64,000 nt of DNA from Brachynemurus nebulosus (Eukaryota; Arthropoda; Insecta; Neuroptera; Myrmeleontidae): positions 65,092,142 to 65,156,141 of the forward strand of contig JAPWDM010000003.1 in the NCBI GenBank assembly GCA_035578155.1, in the 5' to 3' direction. How positions within the stretch are numbered: the first letter of the stretch is position 1; the number at the start of each line of letters is the position of its first letter. A program made the position numbers and the translations under genes. The notes under the pieces are model-generated. The model saw nothing but the letters and a program-made list of their open reading frames with translations. It ran no database searches and was not told where the DNA came from. Below, piece after piece: positions 1 through 9,500 of the stretch.

Positions 1-1551
1 TAGAGAGCATCTGTATCTTATTTAATTGAGCACGTTAAGGTTTTACCAAAACTCACCAATAACAATATTGGTACATAAGACTATGTAAAAACAAAGTTAA
101 AAAAATTTTTTCGTATAAGATTAGCAGTTTTTGCAAACAATACTAGCAATAATAGCAGTTATTGAAGACATGAGTGGGTGAAGGTGTTATGTAACATTTT
201 TAAAAAATTCATTTTTTGCCAAATTTTGATATATTCTATGCTGAAGTGTCATATATTAAAATTTGGTTTCGTTAAGTCCAATAGTTTTATAGAAATTCAA
301 TAATACATAAACATGTGCTATTGCATGAGAAGTATATGTAAATAAAAACTTTCAAACGCTTCTACTGTAAAATTATAAACATAAAAAAACTTACATAACA
401 CCTTCATCCACTCATGCCTTCAATTATAAAATTTATTGGCAACACCATTGATAAGTGTTCTATTTAGAAGTTATAACCATTTTGAACCACACATAACAAA
501 CATTTCTGACTAAAAATTGGCGCTACCAATCACTACACAGTGAAAAAATTTGTGAAAAAAATTCAGTCTATAATATTTTTAATTAACTTACCAATATTTA
601 ATATCTAAATAATTAAAATCAATTTAACCTTAGGAATACGCTTTTGATTTTGAAATATTCCGTCTGCTTCTACACATAGATATGTTTCTGTTGAACGCAC
701 GTCGCACGATACTCCAATGATTGGCAATGATACTATACCGATGCTACAAGTTACCACTACCCCCTCTCTTTTAACTAAAGCAATAGATGCACGCGAAACC
801 ATCTTTTTGGTGTTGGAAATACACAAATAAGTGTATTTATGACATTCTTTCACATTTTACGCAAACATTATGTTATTTGTGTGTTGTTCAAAACAGATTA
901 ACATTTTAATTTTGTTAATTCAAAATTTTTGTTAATATTTTCATTTAACACAAACACTAAATGTTACATTAACACAGGGTTGCGTTACTTATTTAACATA
1001 AAAATTTTAACCACTAGTTTTTTTTTACGCAGAACACAAATCTTTTCACTGTGTACTGCCGTTACGAAAAGTAGCGATTTCCTCCCAAAATTATCCTACG
1101 TTTTAAAGGCTCATTTGCCGAACGGTATCACGAAAAAGGACAATTTTTCTCGAGTCAATCTAAAAAATATTAAATAAAAAATGAGCTTTTGTTTTTTTTT
1201 TTTTTTTGTTGAGGAAAAATAAAAAACGGGAAAAAGACATTCTGCATTAATAATCTTATTTCCGTTCCCCTATATTTACATTTTATTATATCCTTATCCT
1301 TAGGATAAATATATTTCAATTTTTATGTAAATAAAAAAAGAAAATACAATTTACCTATCAGTAATTGAAATCTACAGCCAAACGGTTATATATTGATTTT
1401 TATTTTAGTTAAATAGACGAGAGGATATAATCAATTTTTTTTCCTCTTCGAGAATTTATTATGAAAATTTGAATTCACAAATTTGTAATTATCAAAAAAA
1501 ATTGGAGTAAAAAATTTTTGAAATAATTTAATGTCCATTTTATTTTAACAG
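1..1551. other. Upstream intron of the acetylcholinesterase gene
   Basis: This stretch precedes the first recognisable Ace exon and ends in its acceptor (AG at 1550-1551). It is AT-rich with frequent stops in all frames. No exon for the catalytic domain was found, so the preceding Ace exons are outside the window. It contains one MITE, annotated separately; short ORFs at 605-853 (-) and 929-1177 (+) have no recognisable domain. Confidence 0.6.
162..423. mobile_element. Harbinger-like MITE with TTA duplication
   Basis: About 34-bp inverted ends (162-195 and 391-423) share the core TGAAGGTGTTATGTAA and enclose AT-rich non-coding DNA. Each end is flanked by TTA (159-161 and 424-426), the 3-bp target duplication of PIF/Harbinger elements. 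There is no ORF of note, so it is non-autonomous. The superfamily rests on the duplication alone. Confidence 0.6.
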
Positions 1552-1709
1552 AAAACCCGTTGAAGATGATATGAGTTGGCCAACATATCGTCGCGAGCAT
1601 CCAATCTATTACATATTCAACGCCGAGAAAGGTGGAACTGGCAAGGGACCACGAGCTACTGCATGCGCTTTCTGGAACGATTTCCTACCACGACTTCGTC
1701 ACAGCCCAG
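1552..1709 (+). CDS. Ace: Acetylcholinesterase, penultimate exon (ace-2/Ace type)
   Basis: This internal exon encodes the end of the cholinesterase alpha/beta-hydrolase fold; the enzyme hydrolyses acetylcholine at synapses. The acceptor is TTTTAACAG before 1552 and the donor is GTATGT from 1710. The frame gives 52 full residues plus one base of a split codon at each end. It starts KPVEDDMSWPTY and includes the block GPRATACAFWNDFLPRL. The WP-Y motif, the GPR turn and the Cys-x-Phe-Trp are hallmarks of the last fold segment of cholinesterases; that cysteine normally forms the third intramolecular disulfide. Serine, glutamate and histidine of the catalytic triad would lie in earlier exons outside the window. 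The similarity looks closer to the Drosophila Ace paralog than to ace-1, but that assignment is by eye. Confidence 0.88.
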
Positions 1710-1810
1710 GTATGTAGTGATAAATTATTTACACCGGACAAACGTCCGAACAAGTTTGGAAACAGTTTACTTTTAAAATTATTATCTTCTCTGTCTTTTG
1801 GGTCTGTGTC

Positions 1811-2542
1811 AGGGGCGTAGCTACCGCCGCATCAGCCGTATCAATGATACGGGGTCCCCGGGCTACAGAGGCCCCTAACGTGTGTAAGCAAAAATTAGTA
1901 AAATGTTATCCATAATATCACTTAATCTCGTGCTTCCCGGGAAAAAAAAAACATATAAAAAAAAACTGTCATACGTGCCTATAGAGTTTTCACTTCAGAA
2001 ATGACAAAAGTCAAAAAAGTAATCTCTTTTTTTCCCGGGTCATTCCCCAAAAAATTCATTCTATTAAGGACTCATGGAATTATTGCTGATAAAATTCAAT
2101 AGCCTTGCATCCAGTTTTCCGGAGGTAATAACAGCATACTTTCTATTCTTGACCCTTCCAGTTACAACCGCAACAGTTGAAAGAAATTTTTCAAAATTAA
2201 AACTGATAAAACATTACGTAAGGACTTCGATGGGGCAGGAACGGCTATTAGACTTGTCACTATTGTCTATAGAGGCAGAAATTTTAGGAAAACTGAAACC
2301 GTCTTCAGCTGTAGATGATTTAATAATTTAATTTGCCGAAAAAAAGGCAAGAAAAGTGTATATTTAATTTGAATTGTTTGGCTAGGCTCAATTTCTAGGA
2401 GGAAGCGATAACTTATAATCAATAAAAATATTTATTTTAATTTAATGCAAGCATTTTTGTTTCTTTTGTAAAAAATCTTTACACTTCATTTGGGCAACTA
2501 ATTTTGATACAGGGCCCCTCCATAGCACGCTATACGCCACTG
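1811..2542 (+). mobile_element. Decayed hAT transposon
   Basis: The ends are AGGGGCGTAGC on the left and GCTATACGCCACTG on the right, a typical hAT terminal repeat. Flanks TCTGTGTC (1803-1810) and TCTGCGTC (2543-2550) match at 7 of 8 positions, as expected for an old hAT target duplication. Inside is only the C-terminal part of a transposase. At about 730 bp it is an internally deleted, non-autonomous copy in the Ace intron. Confidence 0.8.
2074..2331 (+). pseudogene. hAT transposase C-terminal dimerisation fragment
   Basis: This 85-codon open stretch carries the hAT C-terminal dimerisation signature: a hydrophobic helix (TAYFLFLTLPVTTATVERNF) followed by SKLKLIK and a leucine-rich segment ending LSLLSIEAE. 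This resembles transposases related to zinc-finger MYM-type proteins. The DNA-binding and RNase H-like catalytic parts are missing. It is a relic, not a host gene. Confidence 0.8.
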
Positions 2543-3149
2543 TCTGCGTCATCAAAATTTTTCGAATTATTACAGAAAAATAAAGTCGAATTTTGAACGG
2601 GTTAATGATGATAAATAACCTGATTAAATATTAACAATTTTACATAAATTATTTATCAAATAAACAAATTTTGCAAAATTAACAAAAACAGATACACATC
2701 CCCTTGAGGAACCAATGTCCGACCATATCGAAATTTTCGCATAATTCATTTATCATGTTCGAATAGTCACGAGGTCAAAAAGTCATAATTTGTTTCCGCA
2801 AATGATTTATTAATGTTTTACAAAATTATTAATATAAAAAGATTATTCGAATCGATTTTTAATTTAGAACAAAAATCTAAAACTAATTAACTTTGTATAC
2901 ACAAGATCATATGTCATTTTATTAATTAATTGAGGTAGAGAGATATAATATGTATCTCGTAGTAATATACTTATTATGTAAACCGGGAATTAGCCAGGGA
3001 ATAAAGAATATATAAAAGATAGCGTGTGAGAAGATTGAATTAAGAGAACGACCAGAAAATAAATAGAGAAACGTAGTTCTCAATAATGAGTAATATAGTA
3101 CAGGCACTGAACAACCATTTTAACGTGAATTTGGATTGGTCAGGACTCG

Positions 3150-3260
3150 GATAATTCAATATTGTACCTTTGTATCTGTGTAGCATGCAAGCTAATCGGT
3201 AGAATTGTCAATATCCGAGTCTCCTTAGACACTAGCCGATCGAGGATTCGAATCCCGCGA
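3150..3260 (+). repeat. tRNA-like sequence, possible SINE head
   Basis: A pol III B-box-like sequence, GGATTCGAATCCC, lies at about 3244-3256, about 45 bp after GCTAATCGGTAGA, which could be a decayed A box. The spacing and the CCGCGACC after the B box resemble a tRNA T-arm and acceptor, but I could not fold a full cloverleaf. A pyrimidine-rich tract follows downstream. It could be a SINE head or a chance match. Confidence 0.35.
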
Positions 3261-3340
3261 CCGAATATGCTCGTCAAGGTTTTTTCTACAGTTCTTCTCG
3301 CAATTTCAGATACATATCGGCATAGTTCCTATATTTGTAC

Positions 3341-3522
3341 GCCTTTCCCACAAAAATTGTTTCATCTTCTTTTTTTCTTTTTTCTTACTAGACCGGTTTC
3401 GATCACTTTTGTGATCCTATTCAGTAGTTTTTTCGCTGAAATAAAAAGGTTATTATTAATTATGTACCTTTAAGAAGAAAAAAGAAGAAAAGAAGAAAAA
3501 ACAATTTTTGTGGGAACGGGGT
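3341..3522. repeat. Imperfect palindrome with hairpin-GAAAC motif in its loop
   Basis: The left arm (about 3347-3390, TTCCCACAAAAATTGTTT then a TTC/TTTT tract) is the reverse complement of the right arm (about 3470-3515, an AAG/AAAA tract then ACAATTTTTGTGGGAA). The 80-bp loop contains, on the minus strand, a six-pair stem (GATCAC/GTGATC) followed by GAAACCGG (3388-3425). The same kind of motif recurs near 37800 and 46300. Confidence 0.6.
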
Positions 3523-4796
3523 ATAAATATATTATTATTGTACAAAATATACCACAGTTTCGCTCTTAATATTATAATCATTCAAGGCATAGTTCCACAT
3601 TAAGAAGGCGGTTGTAGACGCGTACCTTCCAAATCCTACCCCTCACAGCTTTCTCCTTATCCTCCACTCACATCAAAAACAAGGATGCGGGTGGTGTCTG
3701 TCATAGATGGTAGTCTGAAAAACAGACGTTAAATCTCAACCGTCCCAAATTTTCTAGCACGGCAATCTCGTAATCGATTCGAGGTACAGTAAACGGTATA
3801 GTTATTGGACAGTTAAGAAAAATTTTCAAAACAAAGTACAGAAGAAGTACGTGTTGTAACCTTATTTTAATGAAAAAATTCATAAATAAAGTAAGGCTTG
3901 TCTATTTTACTGTACCATATAAAACTTTCATACATATTACATGTTGGTAAGTTTCTGAAAAAAAATATTAAAGTTGTGCGTGTAGAAAGTTGTTGGACAA
4001 AATTTCATTTATTAATTTCTAGCATATGCCCACATTCCAAAAGTTCTGTGTCATGTACATAGCCTTTATACACTTCTTGATCAACCCTTTACAATGATTC
4101 ACAATTTAATAGGATATTATTAAATGATTCTCGCCTTTTCACTCGCTAGACGCAGTAAACTTTCTTAACGAACTACCTAAGACCACGCTAAGAATGACGT
4201 ACTTACAGGTTTCTGTAAATTATAGTTAATTCAGAATGCATTTTCTGAAAATAGATACTAGACGGTTCTGTTTAACTAAAAAATTAGGAAGTTTGCTTTA
4301 CTATAAGCCTTATAATCTCCAAAGGAGAGGGTCTTGTCCAATGTCTGTCAATGTCCAATAACTATATCGTTTAGCCTTTCATAAATATATCGTACAAATA
4401 GGATTTTGTTAAGCAAATCGCTCGTTTTTTGCCCCTGTCAATTTCTCCAATATTCAATATAAAAAAAAAGGAAAAAAACGGTATTTAAGAGTGGAGGGAG
4501 CACCGACCAATAAGAATTTATGTAAACTGAAACTTTAAATTTGGTTTCATGAAATTTCTTCACATTTTTCTCTTTGTGGTTAGAGCATTTTCTGTAAGAA
4601 ATCGAGGTTAGTAGTATCGGGAATTACACGCTACAATATAAAGTATCTTTAGTATGCAATATTTGTTTAAATTAAACATAAAATGTGGGTGAACTAAGTG
4701 AAAAAGACGTAAATATCAGCATTTAAATAGTTAAAATATCCGAAAAGAGAATATATATAACCCATATACTATATAAATATATATATATATACAGGT

Positions 4797-5174
4797 TAGT
4801 GTTTCCCAAACTTTTCCATCGCGGAGCAATAATTTTCAAGGAACAGTAAATTATGGTTTTATTAAAAAAAAAAAAAATTAGGCGGGTATTCAAATCAAGT
4901 TATCCCACTAAGCTCGTAACAACCTTTATAAATTATGGAAATTTATAAAATGAATTCGAATTAATTAAAAAGAAAACTATTAATTGTCCAGTGAATTGGT
5001 CTCTACAATTTGGGATTTTTTAAGGGCGGTGGGGGGGAGGCGTAAGCTCCATTAGCAATTGACTCTTTAGAAGCCAACGTAACCCATATTATTACCAAAA
5101 TAAGACCCCAGTCAGTAAGTATACAGTGTCGTTTTTTTATAATCTGTCCGTGGACCACAGTTTGGGAAACACTA
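4797..5174. mobile_element. hAT-type MITE
   Basis: The ends TAGTGTTTCCCAAACT and AGTTTGGGAAACACTA are near-perfect inverted repeats of a common hAT form. Flanks ATACAGGT (4789-4796) and CTACAGAT (5175-5182) agree at 6 of 8 positions, an aged 8-bp duplication. There is no transposase. It sits in the last Ace intron. Confidence 0.75.
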
Positions 5175-5556
5175 CTACAGATATATACATTATATATACC
5201 ACTCGTGTATATCTGTGCGATCCCTCTAAAAACACAGGAATACAAACAATTCCCAAGAGTCAAAACAACAAACCGATCAATTCATGTTGCTTCTTGCATA
5301 TGTGAAAACAAAAAAAAACATTGCCCAAAGACAGAGAGATAGATATACGGCTAGACTGGGTAAAAAAAGATGGTTTATCGGGGTTCCTCTCATACATATA
5401 TTGGCTTCGTTTGCCATTACTTATTTGTATTTCATCTTTCTTTCCTATCTAAGCAGATCAGCTATGTTCAAAGATTTTTATTTTCAATAAAAATTCTTCT
5501 TTTCCTCTTTACACTTCAAATATAAATGTGTTTTTGATCTTTGACGTGTTACGTTA

Positions 5557-6391
5557 GGCTCATTTCAGACCAAACCAGTCAAGTCTTCTCAAGTCCAGTT
5601 AAGTCACGTCAAGTCCAGATGCGTCAAGTCAAGCCAGTCAGGTGCTTTCAGACAGACCAAGTCAAGTCAAATCAGTCAGCTTAAATTAGTTATTACTTGA
5701 TATTTGAAAATGAATGTTGTTATTTAATGCAATAATAATAATGCAGAAGTTAAGATCATAAATTTTTGGATAATTTCGTAATATTAATTGTTCTAAGTCC
5801 ATGTTTGACAATGATTTAAGGATTTAACGTTTGAATAATGTATTAGGGTAAAAGCCCCCTTTGTGGAACGGTATCTAATACTAGAACAGTTTTGACATTT
5901 ACATATTTATTTCTTTAATTAAGTAAGGAAACTTTAAATCCGAGGTGAATTTAAATTGAAAAACAATCATTCTATTAATAATAATTTTTGTTATCAGACG
6001 TTTCTTTCAGAAATAACTTCATTAATATGTAAATGTTCATAATTAGATACCGTTCCACAAAGGCGCTTTTACCCTATTAAAAAAAATAGTATATACTACA
6101 TAATATACATACATAATATATTATACCAGAAATGACATAAGAAATATGCTCTAGGATTTGATTTATACACAACACACATATAACATGTATGTATCTCTTA
6201 ATACGCATGTACAATGGACAACGTTGACTGATGAAAAAATTCAACTTGTTGACTGGACTGACGGTGACTTGACTTGACTTGACTGGACGCGACTGATTAT
6301 ATTTGAAAGCAAAAATACAATTTATGTTGTAATTGCATTGAATCGGTGACGTGACTTGACTGGACGCGACTGGCTTGGTGTGAAATGGGCC
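5557..6391. mobile_element. Harbinger-like element with subterminal TCAAGTC repeats
   Basis: The left end GGCTCATTTCAGACCAAACC and the right end (reverse complement GGCCCATTTCACACCAAGCC) form the TIR, flanked by TTA (5554-5556 and 6392-6394), the PIF/Harbinger duplication. Both subterminal regions are dense in short direct repeats of AAGTC/CCAGTC, likely transposase-binding repeats. There is no transposase ORF. A TA-flanked MITE is nested inside (5846-6074). The right end lies only 85 bp before the terminal Ace exon. Confidence 0.75.
5846..6074. mobile_element. Mariner-type MITE nested in the Harbinger-like element
   Basis: The TIRs GGGTAAAAGCCCCCTTTGTG and CACAAAGGCGCTTTTACCC continue inward for about 30 bp and are flanked by TA. 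The interior matches, in reverse orientation, the interior of a larger relative at 49870-50704. It is non-coding and about 229 bp. The nesting shows that it inserted after the Harbinger-like element. Confidence 0.8.
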
Positions 6392-6476
6392 TTACGGCTC
6401 GTGACCCCGTCAACCTAGTGTTAATATTTTTTTGGAAATTTTGATTATTTAAAAAATAAATTGCATTTTGTTTCAG

Positions 6477-6595
6477 TAGCAGTGGAACGGCCATGCGAAA
6501 GTGGAGTTGTCGGTGCCAATATCTCGTTAGGAACGAATCGAAGCCTCTCAACGTGGATCATATTAATCCTATTCATAACGTATGCACCCCTCTAA
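6477..6595 (+). CDS. Ace: Acetylcholinesterase, terminal exon with GPI signal
   Basis: The exon begins after acceptor TTTCAG. Its first two bases (TA) complete the split codon left by the 1552-1709 exon (G+TA, valine), so the phase fits exactly. It encodes 38 further residues starting AVERPCESGVVGANISLG and ends at TAA 6593-6595. The cysteine in PCES is placed where insect AChE forms its interchain disulfide. The last 13 residues, WIILILFITYAPL, are a hydrophobic tail typical of a GPI-attachment signal. NIS and NRS are possible N-glycosylation sites. The product would be a dimeric, GPI-anchored synaptic enzyme. The tail sequence is not recognisable on its own; the call rests on position, phase and architecture. 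Confidence 0.83.
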
Positions 6596-9500
6596 GCAAT
6601 GATAGCAAGTGTAGGTAGGTCCAACCACCATCCCCGGGGCGCAATTTAGGTTCATAATATTAAAATAAAATGAAAACGATACATATCATGAAACGAAAGA
6701 TTGAAAAATTTTTGAAGTAACAATTTACACTGCGTGTAAAAAAAATATTTTTGAAACAAAAATATTAAAACACATTTTTCACTTGCCATTAGGAGAAAAT
6801 TTTTATTTGGAAAAAATTTGTAAAAAGAATGAAAAATTAGATGATATTTTTATGAATAAATACCTGAAAACAATTTGGATAACTATTTTTAAGACAAAGC
6901 TTGAAAAAGCTGTAACGGTACATATCCAAAATAATGTGACGTGTTCAAAATTCGTAAGAATTTGTTCTTAAATATTTGTATAAAAAAAAAAAATCAAATT
7001 TAGGAAAATAATTTAAAAAATAAAATTATAGTAGCATTTAGTAAAAAAAAATATAAAATACGTTAATAAAATCTATCGAATCCCTTTGTTGCCATAGAGA
7101 ATAAATCTTCCTACAAATAAAATGTTCCCCAGAGTATTAATTATTATCAATTTTTTGTTTTTATTCTCCATTGCCCAAAACCTAACTTATTGTTTTTTTA
7201 TTATAATTTTATTAGGTAGGTTAGAATACATAATCTAAACTGTCAAAAATTTCGAAAAATAAAGTGAATATTTTTTGGCACGTACTGTATATATAGTAGA
7301 AATGTACAACATAATATTTTAATTTGAAAATGCGCAATTGTAAAAAATATTCACGTATTTTAATGAAACAAAGAGTAATGTCGATTGATTCAAAGAATAC
7401 TGAATAGACCAAATCAATCAATAACTGCTAATAACATTATCAGATTCCCTGCTGCGTACTATTCTTCATCCATAACAGGAATGAGGGATTGCCTGCTGCC
7501 ATTCTTTTCGTCTTTATATATATTATACGTATATATGAAAAACACATTGGTGTCAACACTATGGGTAAAAAGATTCTTCCATTTTTTTTCTTGTGTTCTT
7601 AAATTTATACATAATATTTAAAAAATTTTAAAAAGCACTATTATACACAAGAAACCTTTATCCAGGTGGGGTATAGTAGAAAGTGAGACAGGTAGAAGTG
7701 TAATAGAAAGTTTTACAGACAGTAATACTTCACACGACACTAAAAAGATACTTGAAGTCAAGCATTAAAAGATGTCTTTTTCATTATGATACGAACAGAA
7801 GCTGGAAGAAATACTACAATGTATCTCCAGACGGATAAACCCCTTGTTTTTTTTCTATCTTCTTCACCCTTAAATCTGCATTACGAACGACTACTACAGC
7901 TTTAAAATATTCGTGCTTTTTTTCCTGTCAGTGCATTTGTTCTTTTTGTACCGTATCATAAAATATAAAAAGGAAAAAAAGGTCTTTTTTATCGAACTAG
8001 AGAAGTACTTTAGATGTATATACTATTTTAAATCTGGGGATTTTTTCGTTTAAATTGATAGATTACAGAATTAAGTTAGCGAAATTTAGTTTCTCTTTGT
8101 TGGTGATTCTGAATGACGCGACGGTTAGAATTTGAATTCGTTTGTTTAAATATGCCGTTGTTGTAAACAAACAAGTTGGTGGTTTCATAATAGAAAAGTT
8201 ATTTCAATTTAGCTAAAATGAAAAATATAAAAACACACTATTTTATTTATTTATTCTTCAGTAAAAATACAGAACAGACGTACAAAAAAAAAAAAATAGT
8301 AAATAAATTGAAACGAAGCTACGTAATACTAATATCAAAAACTCAACAAAGTAAATACCTAAATACCTAGTAGGCAAGCCGGTGCTGCAAATTTCTCTCT
8401 TTTGATACATTTCAAGTTGTGAAGCTTTTATTTAATTAATCGAAATATTCTGGGGAATATAAAAGCACTTATTTTCAACGCTTTACTGATTACAAAACAA
8501 ATATAGGTAGGTAAAAAGCGACCGTATATTTATTTTTGAAAACTACATTTTCAAAACGAACATTTATTTCATAACTACGTAATATTATTGTAAACAAAAG
8601 TCATTTTATAAAGAAATATTTTTTTAAATTAATTCAAAGTTTCGTCAATTTGATTTTTTCTTATTTTTTTTTTTTTTTCGGTTATAACAGAAAAAGTTTT
8701 TGTTATAACAAAATTACGATTTTATTAGAGAAGTAATCTTAATATAAAGAATATAATTTTTTTCCTATATTCTTCAAATCAACAATAAAATTTTGTGCTG
8801 GAGAATACACATGTTGAAAAAAATTTAGGACACATATACCAAAGTACGAATGAAACATAAACGTTATTCAAATTTTTGTTGACGTGTGTAGTATCTAAAA
8901 TAAAAAAAAAATATATTTTTATGGGATCATAAAAAATTTATTAGATTTTCAATTTTATTTATTGGAAATATTGGTTTCTCATTTTGTTTTGAATATTTGA
9001 ATTGTTATAGATTTACAATAATTTTGCAAATATCCGAATAATATCAATTTTCTAAAATATTTCCATTTATTTTTGAATAGATCAAATCAAATAATAATGT
9101 AAAATTTCATAAAAAAAATTCTAAGGCTTGGTCCCTAATATAATTATGCAACAAACTTATGACTTTGGTACTAATTAAATAGTTATTAAGTAGTAACAAT
9201 ATTAGAAATTATATAAAAAAAAAAATTAATAATCAAATAATTGTTTAGAACTTTCGTACTGTTAATAATTTTCACTTTTTTTTCTGCAAATATTTATAGA
9301 AATTTTTAACAAAAATTTACCTTTAATTGAAAAGTGAAAATTATTAAATTCATTTAAATTTTCATTTTTACCACCTAAATTTCCGATAAATATAGACAAA
9401 AATATATGTACATTTTAAAAGAAAATTAAACATGGAAATAAATAATATTAAGTATATAAAATATATAAAAAATTTAGGAGAGAAATGATATTAAAATTAG

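Larger units (their letters stand above)
1710..6476 (+). other. Last intron of Ace, filled with transposon remnants
   Basis: This 4.77-kb intron has donor GTATGT and acceptor TTTTGTTTCAG. It interrupts a codon after its first base. It contains a hAT remnant (1811-2542), a tRNA-like sequence and imperfect palindrome (about 3150-3522), a hAT MITE (4797-5174) and a Harbinger-like element (5557-6391) with a nested mariner-type MITE. The rest, including 2551-3130 and 3530-4788, is AT-rich DNA in which I see no exon. Confidence 0.8.

Noticed and set aside
2074..2331. hAT ORF as a domesticated host gene
   Set aside because: It lies between decayed hAT ends with target duplications and lacks all catalytic parts, so it is a transposon remnant.
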